Under the pieces are notes generated by a model. It searched no databases. It had not been told where the DNA came from and was given only the letters and a program-made list of their open reading frames with translations. The position numbers and the translations under genes were made by a program. Positions 1 through 7,712 of a DNA stretch of 20,962 bases are shown here, one piece after another. The stretch's first letter is position 1, and every line of letters starts with the position of its first letter. The DNA is taken from the NCBI GenBank assembly GCA_964550935.1, contig CAZKBB010000050.1, positions 1 to 20,962 of the forward strand. Reading direction: 5' to 3'. Source of the DNA: JBCBSP01 sp964550935. GTDB lineage: Bacteria; Pseudomonadota; Alphaproteobacteria; Caulobacterales; Maricaulaceae.

Positions 1-1580
1 TCGCCGACACGCCCGGCCACGAGCAGTACACGCGCAACATGGCCACCGGGGCCTCGACCGCCGATCTCGCGGTGATCCTGGTGGATGCGCGCAAGGGCGT
101 GCTGACCCAGACCCTGCGCCACACTTACATCGCGAAGATGATGGGCATCGCCCATGTGGTGCTCGCGGTGAACAAGATGGATCTGGCCGGCTTCTCCCGC
201 GCACGCTTCCAAGAGATCGTCTCGGACTATCTGGGCTCGGCCGAGGGCCTGGGCTTCGAGACCATCACCCCCATCCCCATGTCGGCGCGCTTCGGCGACA
301 ACGTCACCCGGCGCTCGGGCGAGACCGGTTGGTATGACGGCCCGACGCTGCTTGAGCATATCGAAGAGGTGGAGACCGGCGAAGAGGGTCACTCCGGCGC
401 GTTCCGCTTCCCCGTGCAATGGGTGAACCGGCCCAATCTGGACTTCCGCGGCTATGCCGGCACGGTGGCCTCGGGCGTCGTGCGCGCGGGCGACGCGGTG
501 CTGGTCGCAGGCTCTGGCAAGCGCGCCCATGTCGGCCGCATCGTCACCGCCGACGGCGATCTGCCCGAAGCCGTCGCAGGCGACGCCGTGACGCTGGCGC
601 TCGACGCCGAGCTCGACATCGCGCGCGGCGACATGCTGGTCGATCCGGGCGAGCGGCCGGAGGTCTCAAACCAGTTCGCCGCGGAGATCCTGTGGATGGC
701 CGAGGAGGAGCTGCATCCGGGCCGCTCCTATCTTTTGAAGGCGGGCGCTCAAGTCACGCCGGCTTCGATCACCGCGATCAAGCACCGCGTGGACATCAAC
801 ACGTATGAGAAGTCGCCCGCGCGCAAGCTCGGCCTGAACGAGATCGGGTTCTGCAACGTGAACGCGTCGCGCCCGATCGCCTTCGATGCGTATAAGGCCG
901 TCCGCGAGACCGGCGCCTTCATCCTGATCGACCGCTACACGAACCAGACCGTGGGCGCGGGGATGATCGCCTACTCCCTTCGCCGGGCCGGCAACATCCA
1001 TCTCCACGCGATGGACGTCACCAAAGAGCGCCGCGCGGAGATGAAGGCGCAAACGCCCGTCATCTTGTGGTTCACCGGGCTGTCGAGCGCGGGCAAGTCG
1101 ACCATCGCCAACCTCGTGGAGCGCAAGCTCGCCGAGGCCGGCGCGCACACCTACTCGCTCGACGGCGACAATGTGCGCCACGGGCTGAACAAGGATCTCG
1201 GCTTCACCGAGAGCGACCGGGTGGAGAATATCCGGCGCATCGGCGAGGTGGCGAAGCTGTTCGTGGACGCCGGGCTGATCGTGACCTGCTCGTTCATCTC
1301 ACCGTTCCGGGCCGAGCGCCGCATGGTGCGCGAGCTGGTCGGCGAAGGCGAATTCGTGGAGGTGTTCGTCGACGCGCCCATCGAGGTGTGCATCGAGCGA
1401 GATCCCAAGGGGCTCTACAAGAAGGCCAAGGCCGGCGAGATCAAGAACTTCACCGGCCTCGACAGCCCCTATGAGCGCCCCGAGGCGCCGGAGCTGCGCG
1501 TCGAGACCGCCGACATCAACCCGGAAGCGGCCGCCGAACGCGTCATCGCCTTCCTGCGCGAGACCGGCCGGATCGTCTAG
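1..1580 (+). CDS. cysNC: CysN/CysC fusion: sulfate adenylyltransferase GTPase subunit and adenylylsulfate kinase (5'-truncated)
   Basis: Bifunctional sulfate-activation enzyme. The N-terminal GTPase half (CysN) drives ATP sulfurylase with CysD to make APS, and the C-terminal half (CysC) phosphorylates APS to PAPS. The gene enters from the left edge: codons from base 3 already read ADTPGHEQYTRNM, the G3 motif of translational-type GTPases, so the first methionine at 39 is internal. NKMD (G4) follows about 45 residues later, then the beta-barrel domains. The kinase P-loop GLSSAGKST begins near base 1078, followed by DGDNVRHGLN and a typical APS-kinase end. The preceding cysD is presumably just outside the window. 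The stop overlaps the convergent regulator gene through a shared CTAG. The fusion is common in alphaproteobacteria. Assignment is very secure; only the extreme N-terminus is missing. Confidence 0.97.
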   Translation, partial: ADTPGHEQYTRNMATGASTADLAVILVDARKGVLTQTLRHTYIAKMMGIAHVVLAVNKMDLAGFSRARFQEIVSDYLGSAEGLGFETITPIPMSARFGDNVTRRSGETGWYDGPTLLEHIEEVETGEEGHSGAFRFPVQWVNRPNLDFRGYAGTVASGVVRAGDAVLVAGSGKRAHVGRIVTADGDLPEAVAGDAVTLALDAELDIARGDMLVDPGERPEVSNQFAAEILWMAEEELHPGRSYLLKAGAQVTPASITAIKHRVDINTYEKSPARKLGLNEIGFCNVNASRPIAFDAYKAVRETGAFILIDRYTNQTVGAGMIAYSLRRAGNIHLHAMDVTKERRAEMKAQTPVILWFTGLSSAGKSTIANLVERKLAEAGAHTYSLDGDNVRHGLNKDLGFTESDRVENIRRIGEVAKLFVDAGLIVTCSFISPFRAERRMVRELVGEGEFVEVFVDAPIEVCIERDPKGLYKKAKAGEIKNFTGLDSPYERPEAPELRVETADINPEAAAERVIAFLRETGRIV

Positions 1581-2200
1581 GCGCTGAGCGCGTCGAACGG
1601 CACGCGGAAGGTCGAGCCGTCATAGCTCTCTCGCAGGCGCGCTTGCTCGTCGGCCGCGATGCGCCGGATCTCGCACACGCACCAGATCTCCCCGTCCGCG
1701 GTGAAGTGGGGCGTATCCATCGTCTTCACGTGAACCGGCGCGCCGTCGGCCGCCGTCAACGTGTTCAGCGAGATCGTCATGGCGATCTCGCCGCGGAACA
1801 CGCCGCTTGATTCCCAGCGCTCGGTCACCGCGTCCACCGCCGGGCCGAACAGCCCGTAGATCGGGCGCCCGCGCAGATCCGCCGGCGCCAGGCCCGCCTC
1901 GGCAAGCGCGGGCGGGTTGATCTCGAGAAACACCGCCCCTGGACCGACCAGCGAGGTCGGCCAGAAGCCGTTGCGGACCCGCGCGCGCACGATCTGGTCC
2001 TGGCGGTGCGCGGTGGCCGCGCGATGGAGGTCGAGAAGCTTGCGGCGCGCGCGCATGCGCGGCTCGTCCAGCCCGCGTTCCCAGCGCGACACGCTGGTCT
2101 GGTCCACATTCAGCGCTTCGGCGAGCGCCGCCTGGCTCAAACCACGCTTTGCGCGCACCGCGCGGACCAGATCCGGCCAGTATGGGCTCGTCGCATCCAT
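1577..2200 (-). CDS. XRE-type HTH regulator with PAS-like sensor half
   Basis: Protein of 207 residues. Residues about 10-42 form a Cro/C1-type helix-turn-helix (LSQAALAEALNVDQTSVSRW, then ERG), so it should bind DNA. Residues about 75-190 look like a PAS fold: the stretch around FLEINPPALAEAGLAPADLRG resembles the PAS core, followed by beta strands ending ADGEIWCVCEIRRI. This suggests a small-molecule or redox-responsive one-component regulator; the ligand cannot be read from the sequence. The ATG at 2200 is preceded on the minus strand by a purine-rich GGGAGG-like stretch. Its stop shares CTAG with the convergent cysNC stop. It is divergent from the TonB receptor, whose promoter lies in the shared 142-bp gap, so that gene is a plausible target. 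The HTH call is firm, the PAS call is by pattern only. Confidence 0.85.
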   Translation of the reverse strand: MDATSPYWPDLVRAVRAKRGLSQAALAEALNVDQTSVSRWERGLDEPRMRARRKLLDLHRAATAHRQDQIVRARVRNGFWPTSLVGPGAVFLEINPPALAEAGLAPADLRGRPIYGLFGPAVDAVTERWESSGVFRGEIAMTISLNTLTAADGAPVHVKTMDTPHFTADGEIWCVCEIRRIAADEQARLRESYDGSTFRVPFDALSA

Positions 2201-2230
2201 GGCTCCCGCCTCCCGTGCGGACCCGCAACC

Positions 2231-2254
2231 GCGCCTAGGCGTTTTCAGGCGCGA
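2231..2254. promoter_or_regulatory. Inverted repeat in divergent promoter region (candidate operator)
   Basis: CGCGCCT (2231-2237) and AGGCGCG (2248-2254) are perfect 7-base inverted arms separated by 10 bases, in the gap between the HTH-PAS regulator and the TonB receptor. A nested palindrome CGCCTAGGCG overlaps the left arm. It could be the binding site of the divergently encoded regulator. No binding evidence exists, and GC-rich DNA yields such repeats by chance. Confidence 0.3.
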
Positions 2255-2342
2255 GGTTTATGCGAATTTAGCGCGGCCGTCCGAAAAGCATAACAAGCGC
2301 ATGAGACTATAGCCTTCGGGACTTTTTGACCGGAGGGACGTC

Positions 2343-4340
2343 ATGTCCAACGCCACGATAAGCCGCGCCGCGCTCGCCGCGGCCGCCATCGCCGCCGCGC
2401 CCGCAGCCGTCGCGCAGGATGAACAGACCGCGCCGGCCACAGCGCCGGTCGCGACCACAGACGTCATCACCGTGTTCAGCCGCGTGCCGCAATCGCTCGA
2501 CCAGGTGGGCTCGGCGACGAGCATCCTGACCGGCGAGGCGATCGAGCTGCAGCAGATCCAGACGCTCGACCAGGCGCTGGAGCGCGTGCCGGGCGTCACA
2601 GTGACCCGCTCGGGCGGGTTCGGCCAGAACACCCAGGTGCGCATGCGCGGCTTCACCACCAAGCACGTGCTGACCATCATCGACGGGGTGAAGATCACCA
2701 ACCCGGCCGAGTTCGACAATCAGTTCGGCGTCGAACACGTCATGCTGGATAATATCGAGCGCATCGAGGTGCTGCGCGGGCCGCAGTCGGGCATCTACGG
2801 CGCGGATGCGGTGGCGGGCGTGATCAACATCGTCACCAAGCGCGGCTCGGGCGAACCGGACCTGCGGCTGTCGGCCATGGCGGGCTCGAACGACACCTAC
2901 GAGATCTCCGCAGGCTCCCAGGGCGCGGTGATGGACGGGCGTCTCGGCTACTCCGCATCGCTCTCCTATTTCGACACCGAGGGCATCTCGCTCGCCTCAC
3001 GCGCGCCGGGCAACATCGAAGACGACGGCTACGACAACCTCTCCTTCATCGCGAACGTGGATTACGACTTCACCAACCGGCTCAGCGGGCGGGCGGGCGT
3101 GCGCTGGTCGGACTCCAAGAACGAGACCGACACGAACTTCACCCAGACCTTCGATCCCTCCGCCCCGTTCTACCGCCCGGACCTGCCGCCCTTCCTGTTC
3201 CAGGACAGCGAGGGCTTCGTGGAGAGCACGCAGGGCGTCTACTACGCCGGTCTCGCCTATGAGGGCGATCTGGTCTCCCACGACGCGCAGATCTCCCTCA
3301 CCGATCTCGACACCGAGAGCGACCAGCCCGGCGGCGCCTTCGTGAGCGAAGGCCGGGGCCTGGAAGCCCAGTACTTCGCCACGATCGATATCGGACAGGC
3401 GGGCCTGTTCGGCGAGGAGAGCTTCCTCTTGCTCGGTGCCGACGCGCGCGAGGACAGCGCCTTCTACGACCAGGTGCGCGGCTTCGAGTTCGCCGCGATC
3501 GACGAGACGCTCGGCAACACCGGCGTGTTCGCGACTGCGAACCTTCAGCTCGCCGAGAGGCTCTTCCTTTCGGTTTCGGGGCGCTATGACGACAATGAGC
3601 GGTTCGGCGGCGTCGAAACCGGGCGCGCCGCGATCGCCTACACCCTGCCCGAAGGGACCACCGGCGACGCGCTGAGCGTCAAGCTGCGCGCCTCCTACGG
3701 CACCGGGCGCGAAGCGCCGGGCCTGCGCCAGCTCTTAGGCCGGTCGGCGACCTTCCGCGGCAATCCGGATCTCGAGCCGGAAGAGACCTTCATGTACGAC
3801 GCCGGCGTCGATCTCGACTTCAATCAGGGCCGCTTCGTGCTCAGCCTGACCGGCTATACCGGCGAGGCCGACAATGGCATCTTCAACGTGTTCGATCCGA
3901 CCATGGGCCTTTCCAGTCCGCAGAATATCTCTTCGGTGGTCGAGATGGCCGGCATCGAGCTGGAGGCGCTGATGCGCTTCAGCCCGGCCGCGGAGCTGTC
4001 GATCGCCTACACCAACGCGAAGTCCGAGATCGAGGCGACGGGCCAGCAGCTGTTCGGCCGGCCGGAGAACGAGGTCAGTTTCGCCCTGACCACTCGCCCG
4101 ACCGATCGCTTCACCTTCGTGATCGACGGCTACGCGCGCAGCGACTTCTTCTCCGACTACCCCCAGGACTTCGAGCTGGACGGCTACGCGCTCTTGAACG
4201 CCTCGGGGCGCTACGAGCTGACCGACCAGGTCGAACTGCGCGCCGGGGTGAAGAACATCTTCGACGAGGAGTATGAGGAGAAGCTCGGCGACGCGACCTT
4301 CGGCCGGACGTTCGAAGCCCGCGTCACCTGGCGCTTCTGA
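2343..4340 (+). CDS. TonB-dependent outer-membrane receptor
   Basis: Protein of 665 residues, typical for small TonB-dependent receptors of the BtuB-like group. A signal peptide covers about residues 1-24 (alanine-rich core, cleavage likely after AVA before QDEQ). A TonB-box-like DVITV follows near residue 40. The plug domain shows QIQTLDQALERVPGVTVTRSG, then IERIEVLRGPQSGIYGADA and GVINIVTKRGSG. The rest is barrel, ending in EARVTWRF with the terminal aromatic residue expected for BAM-assisted insertion. A GGAGG Shine-Dalgarno sequence lies 6-7 bases before the ATG. It would import a scarce compound energised by TonB-ExbBD. The next gene, 22 bases on, is an exported glycerophosphodiesterase, so the pair may work on the same organophosphate substrate; that is inference. 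Substrates such as cobalamin or a siderophore cannot be excluded. Confidence 0.93.
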   Translation: MSNATISRAALAAAAIAAAPAAVAQDEQTAPATAPVATTDVITVFSRVPQSLDQVGSATSILTGEAIELQQIQTLDQALERVPGVTVTRSGGFGQNTQVRMRGFTTKHVLTIIDGVKITNPAEFDNQFGVEHVMLDNIERIEVLRGPQSGIYGADAVAGVINIVTKRGSGEPDLRLSAMAGSNDTYEISAGSQGAVMDGRLGYSASLSYFDTEGISLASRAPGNIEDDGYDNLSFIANVDYDFTNRLSGRAGVRWSDSKNETDTNFTQTFDPSAPFYRPDLPPFLFQDSEGFVESTQGVYYAGLAYEGDLVSHDAQISLTDLDTESDQPGGAFVSEGRGLEAQYFATIDIGQAGLFGEESFLLLGADAREDSAFYDQVRGFEFAAIDETLGNTGVFATANLQLAERLFLSVSGRYDDNERFGGVETGRAAIAYTLPEGTTGDALSVKLRASYGTGREAPGLRQLLGRSATFRGNPDLEPEETFMYDAGVDLDFNQGRFVLSLTGYTGEADNGIFNVFDPTMGLSSPQNISSVVEMAGIELEALMRFSPAAELSIAYTNAKSEIEATGQQLFGRPENEVSFALTTRPTDRFTFVIDGYARSDFFSDYPQDFELDGYALLNASGRYELTDQVELRAGVKNIFDEEYEEKLGDATFGRTFEARVTWRF

Positions 4341-4362
4341 TCCAGAGGAGACCTCCCGTCCC

Positions 4363-5271
4363 ATGTCCATCCTGATCGCCGCCGCCGCGCTCGCCCAAGG
4401 CGCGGCGGCGCTTCCCGCCCCGCTCGACGCCTCGACCCGGGTGACGGACTATCTGCGCTGTCTGGAGGCCGCCGACGTCACGCTCGTGAGCGGCCATCGC
4501 GGCGGGCCGGTCCCGGGCTTTCCCGAGAACGCCATCGAGACCATGGAGAACACGCTCTCGCGCGGGCCCTTCATGTTGGAGGTGGACGTGCGCCAGACCG
4601 CCGACGGCGTCTATGTCCTCATGCACGACGAGACGCTGGAGCGCACCACCACCGGCGAGGGCCGGCTCGACGAGACGAGCTGGCTTGAGTTGAAAGCGCT
4701 CAACCTCGTCGACAATGGGGGCGAGGCGACCGCGTTCCGCGCGCCGAGCCTGGCTGAAGCGCTCGACTGGGCCGAGGGCCGCGCGCTCCTGCAGCTCGAC
4801 GTGAAGGCGGGCGTCGACATCGCCGATCTGACGCGCTTCGTGGCCGCCGCCGGCGCGCGCGACCGAGCCGCCATCATCGCCTACACGGTCGAGGACGCGC
4901 TCGCCGCGGCGGCGGCCGATCCCACCGTCTCGGTCTCGGTGGAGGTCACAGACCGCGAGCGCCTGAACGCGCTGGTCGAAGGCGGGCTTGAGAAGGATCG
5001 GCTCATGGCCTGGACCGGCGTCACCCCGGAGCCGCGCCCTGAGCTGTGGGCGATGCTGCACGAGGAGGACGTGCCGGTCGCCTTCGGATCGCTCTGGTAT
5101 ATGGACGGCGAGGTGGAAGAGAGCGGCGACGCCTCGATCTACGCCGAGCTCGCCCGGCTCGGCGTCGACGTGCTCTCCAGCGATCTCCACCTGCTCGCCT
5201 TCGACACCATCGAGGCGATCCAGGACGGCCCCGCCGCGGTGAACGTCTGCACCGCCCGGCTCGGCGGCTGA
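4363..5271 (+). CDS. Exported glycerophosphodiester phosphodiesterase family protein
   Basis: Predicted to hydrolyse glycerophosphodiesters to glycerol 3-phosphate and an alcohol. The GDPD fold is shown by SGHRGG...ENAIETM near the N-terminus, MLEVDVRQTADGVYVLMHDE with the metal-binding Glu/Asp and the second catalytic His, and ERTTTGEGRL. The reading frame is open further upstream to 4273, but the ATG at 4363 is chosen because it begins an export signal (MSILIAAAALAQGAAALPAP), follows an AGAGGAG ribosome site about 12 bases away, and does not overlap the receptor gene. The mature protein of about 285 residues should act in the periplasm. The 22-base gap to the receptor suggests one transcript, ended by the hairpin at 5280-5306. 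Family is confident, exact substrate is not. Confidence 0.9.
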   Translation: MSILIAAAALAQGAAALPAPLDASTRVTDYLRCLEAADVTLVSGHRGGPVPGFPENAIETMENTLSRGPFMLEVDVRQTADGVYVLMHDETLERTTTGEGRLDETSWLELKALNLVDNGGEATAFRAPSLAEALDWAEGRALLQLDVKAGVDIADLTRFVAAAGARDRAAIIAYTVEDALAAAAADPTVSVSVEVTDRERLNALVEGGLEKDRLMAWTGVTPEPRPELWAMLHEEDVPVAFGSLWYMDGEVEESGDASIYAELARLGVDVLSSDLHLLAFDTIEAIQDGPAAVNVCTARLGG

Positions 5272-5279
5272 ACGGAAAA

Positions 5280-5306
5280 CGGCGCGCCGGGAAGTCCGGC
5301 GCGCCG
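5280..5306. terminator. Bidirectional hairpin terminator between convergent operons
   Basis: An 11-bp perfect GC stem (CGGCGCGCCGG / CCGGCGCGCCG) encloses a 5-base loop (GAAGT). Read on the minus strand the stem is followed by TTTTCC, a good intrinsic terminator for the transducer-rhodopsin unit. On the plus strand it is followed by a weaker CTTC tail, serving the receptor-phosphodiesterase unit. It fills the 58-base gap between the two convergent genes. Confidence 0.85.
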
Positions 5307-5329
5307 CTTCACTCAGGTTTCAGGTCGGA

Positions 5330-6076
5330 CTACTCGGCCGGCTGGGCGGCGTAGTCGGCGCGCACATAGCTCGCCATCTTCGCCGCGCGCACCGCGATGA
5401 TGCAGAAGCCGACCTTATTGACGATGTCGGCCACGTTGTAGATCAGCTCGCGCGTCAGCGCCGCGCCGACCCCGTCGCCGATCAGCGTGATGAAGAAGCC
5501 GAGCGGGTAGATCAGCCAGCCCACCGCGACGAAGATCTTCAGCGTGCGCACCGCCGCGGCGCGCTCTTCAGGCAGCTGGGCCTCGGCCGCGCTCATCGAG
5601 GCGTAGAGCGTAAACACGATGTAGACGAAGGCCAGGCACCCGACCGCGTAGAAGATCCAGCCGACCGTCGTGGGGAACAGACCCGCATTGATCGAGGTCT
5701 CGCCCACATAGCCGGTCACGATCATGATCACGTCGGCGACGATCAGCTTGGCCATGAGGGCGCCGGCTCCGCGCTCCATCTGCAACAGGATCGGGATGAT
5801 CGCCAGCAGCAACGGCGTGGTCAGCACCCAGTCGACATAGCGGAAGTGGGTGGGGAAAACGACCTCGCCGTCGACCGGGGTCAGGGCGAAGTCCTTCATG
5901 GTCCAGTAGTTGATCGCCGCGATCACCACCAGCGCGGCGGCGAGCGTGGCCACAGGGCGATACTCCACCGCGAGGCACTGGCGTTCCAGGGCGAAGTAGA
6001 CCGCGCCGGCGGTCATGGCGGAAAAGGCGATCCAGAAGCTGTACTGGACCAGCAAGGGCAGGAAGGTGGCGTCCAT
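5330..6076 (-). CDS. Microbial (type I) rhodopsin with D-T-I motif, probable sensory rhodopsin
   Basis: Seven-helix retinal protein of the proteorhodopsin-like branch. Numbered from an upstream ATG at 6088: helix C reads FRYVDWVLTTPLLLAII, helix F has GWLIYPLGFF, and helix G has YNVADIVNKVGFCII with Schiff-base K225 and counter-ion D221. D86 and T90 match bacteriorhodopsin D85 and T89, but the donor position (BR D96, proteorhodopsin E108) is I97. The proteorhodopsin H75 position appears to be N60. L94 sits at the green/blue tuning site and predicts green absorption. A second ATG at 6076 is preferred as the start because GGAG lies 6 bases before it (248 residues); the ATG at 6088 has no ribosome site and overlaps that GGAG. 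The gene follows a chemotaxis transducer gene by 33 bases on the same strand. Missing donor plus partner argue for a photosensor. Retinal synthesis genes are not in the window. Confidence 0.96.
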   Translation of the reverse strand: MDATFLPLLVQYSFWIAFSAMTAGAVYFALERQCLAVEYRPVATLAAALVVIAAINYWTMKDFALTPVDGEVVFPTHFRYVDWVLTTPLLLAIIPILLQMERGAGALMAKLIVADVIMIVTGYVGETSINAGLFPTTVGWIFYAVGCLAFVYIVFTLYASMSAAEAQLPEERAAAVRTLKIFVAVGWLIYPLGFFITLIGDGVGAALTRELIYNVADIVNKVGFCIIAVRAAKMASYVRADYAAQPAE

Positions 6077-6109
6077 GGCGGTCTCCATCGAGGGGCGTGT
6101 GATTCAGGC

Positions 6110-7606
6110 TCAGGCGGTTCGGGACTGTTGCAGGAAGCCGGAGAATTCTCCGTCCAGCGTCTCGACGCGCTCGCGCACGGCCTCTGCGCCGGCGTCGACC
6201 CGGCGCGCGGCTTCGCTGGTGGTTTCGGCGTCTTCGCGCAGCGCCTGGATCGCGCCGCCCACGCGCTCGTGGCGTTCGCGCGACGTCGCGGCGTCTTCGG
6301 CGATGCGCCGCGCTTCGGTAAGCTGTTCGGCGACCGCGCCTGAGATCTCGCGCACTGCTCCGTCGATCGCGCCGACACTGTCGATGATCGCGCGCACCTT
6401 GCCGGCGGTCCGGCCGGTGCGATCGCGGATCTGGTCCACCTGACGGGAGACCTCCGCGACCGCGTCGCTGGTGCGCGAGGAGAGGGTCTTCACCTCTTCG
6501 GCCACGACGATGAAGGAGGCGCCGGCCTGACCGGCGCGCATCGCCTCGACCTGCGCGTTGAGCGCGAGGATCTTGGTCTGTCCGGCGATCTCGCTGATCA
6601 GGTCGGTGACCCGGCTGATGTCGTCGGCCGCGGCCACCAGGGCGGCGATGTCGGCGTCAGTCTCGCCGGCGCGCTCGGCCGCCTCGGCGGAGAGCTGGGC
6701 GCCTTCCTCCACACGCTGCTGGATGGAGGAGGTGGCCGCTGAGAGCCGCTCCACCGCATCGGCGAAGCCCATGGCGAGCTTCAGCCCGTCTTCGGCCGCC
6801 TCGCTCATCTCGCCGGAGCGTTCGATGGCCGCGCTCTGGCTGTCGACCATGCGCGTGGAGAGATCGCGCATGGCGGCGACCTCGTGCTTGACCTGCTCGA
6901 CCTGTTCGCCGACGGCGGCCTGCAGGCGCTCGGCGAGCTGGCCGCGCAGGGCCTCGCGCTTGGCCTCCTCTTCGAGGCGCTCGCGCTCGCGCTCGGCGGT
7001 CAGGGCCTGAACCTTCAGGGCCTGATCGCGGAACACCGCGATCGCGCGCGTCATGCGCCCGATCTCGTCGCCGCCGAGGCGCTTGGGCAGCGCGGCGGAG
7101 GTGTCTCCGGAGGAGAGCCGGTCCATCGCCTCGGTGATCTCGGTGACCGGGCCCGCGATCGAGCGCGTGATCAGCACCCCGAGCACGACGGCCAGAAGCG
7201 CGGTCGCGCCGGCCATGGCGAAGGTGATCAGCTGGGCCCGGCCCGCCGTGGCCTCGGCCGCATCGCCGGCGCCGACGATCTGACCGATCTGGAGATTGGC
7301 CACGAACGCCCCGGAAATCGCCAGGAAGCCGATCGTCAGGAAGGCCAGCATGAGCCGAACCCCGAGGGGAATTTCGCCCATGCTGTCGGAGACCTCGACG
7401 CCGCCGAACGCCGGCGCGCGCGCCGAGGCGGCTCCGGCCAAGTCGGCGCCGGCCGATACGGGCTCGCCGTTGTCGAACACGGTGCGCGCGCGCTCGCCCG
7501 GGGGCGGCGTGACGCCAGGCGCGGGCACGAAGGCCGAGACGCGCCTAAGGCGCGATACAGGCCTCAACCCGCTTGAAAGGCGCAGACCGGAGACGCTGTG
7601 AGGCAC
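6110..7606 (-). CDS. Methyl-accepting chemotaxis protein, probable rhodopsin transducer
   Basis: Membrane signal transducer of 498 residues, expected to pass the state of the adjacent rhodopsin to CheW/CheA. TM1 is about residues 84-105 and TM2 about 127-148, with only about 20 residues between, so there is no periplasmic ligand domain, as in archaeal Htr-type transducers. HAMP spans about 149-200, then a charged linker helix (ERERERLEEEAKRE) and the signalling hairpin to the C-terminus. The tip reads EIAGQTKILALNAQVEAMRA; the usual QTN is QTK (K345), AGE is AGQ and GRGF is GASF. The GTG start at 7606 has GGGAG 7 bases upstream, giving a 75-residue Arg/Pro/Ala-rich cytoplasmic extension. An ATG at 7381 (423 residues) is the alternative, but codons 23-75 have about 94% G/C at third positions, which supports the long form. 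No CheR-binding C-terminal pentapeptide is visible. Confidence 0.94.
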   Translation of the reverse strand: MPHSVSGLRLSSGLRPVSRLRRVSAFVPAPGVTPPPGERARTVFDNGEPVSAGADLAGAASARAPAFGGVEVSDSMGEIPLGVRLMLAFLTIGFLAISGAFVANLQIGQIVGAGDAAEATAGRAQLITFAMAGATALLAVVLGVLITRSIAGPVTEITEAMDRLSSGDTSAALPKRLGGDEIGRMTRAIAVFRDQALKVQALTAERERERLEEEAKREALRGQLAERLQAAVGEQVEQVKHEVAAMRDLSTRMVDSQSAAIERSGEMSEAAEDGLKLAMGFADAVERLSAATSSIQQRVEEGAQLSAEAAERAGETDADIAALVAAADDISRVTDLISEIAGQTKILALNAQVEAMRAGQAGASFIVVAEEVKTLSSRTSDAVAEVSRQVDQIRDRTGRTAGKVRAIIDSVGAIDGAVREISGAVAEQLTEARRIAEDAATSRERHERVGGAIQALREDAETTSEAARRVDAGAEAVRERVETLDGEFSGFLQQSRTA

Positions 7607-7667
7607 GAGCCAACTCCCGACGACATGTCGCTAACCCTGTTCGGTGAGCGAATGTGGCGAGTGTTGA

Positions 7668-7682
7668 TTAATCGCGCTTTAC
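7668..7682 (-). promoter_or_regulatory. CtrA-like box upstream of transducer-rhodopsin unit
   Basis: Read on the plus strand the site is TTAA-N7-TTAC (on the minus strand GTAA-N7-TTAA), seven of eight positions of the CtrA consensus TTAA-N7-TTAA. It lies about 62 bases before the GTG start, where a promoter is expected, inside an AT-richer stretch of the 106-base gap. CtrA controls flagellar and chemotaxis genes in Caulobacter and relatives. Binding is not shown; one mismatch remains. Confidence 0.45.
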
Positions 7683-7712
7683 GCGTATCGCCCCACTTCA
7701 GCAGGGGGCTTT

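Noticed and set aside
2308..2313. TATAGC as -10 element for the TonB receptor
   Set aside because: No acceptable -35 element at 16-18 bases upstream; kept only as a weak hint.
5330..6088. Rhodopsin as an ordinary proteorhodopsin-type proton pump
   Set aside because: The donor carboxylate is isoleucine and a transducer gene lies directly upstream. Weak or slow pumping is still possible, so this is set aside rather than excluded.
6077..6088. Upstream ATG at 6088 as rhodopsin start
   Set aside because: No ribosome site precedes it, while the GGAG that serves the ATG at 6076 overlaps it; homology to helix A begins after 6076.
7693..7712. GCCCC...GGGGC as terminator of the phosphohexomutase gene
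   Set aside because: Only five pairs with a ten-base loop and no T-run on the minus strand.
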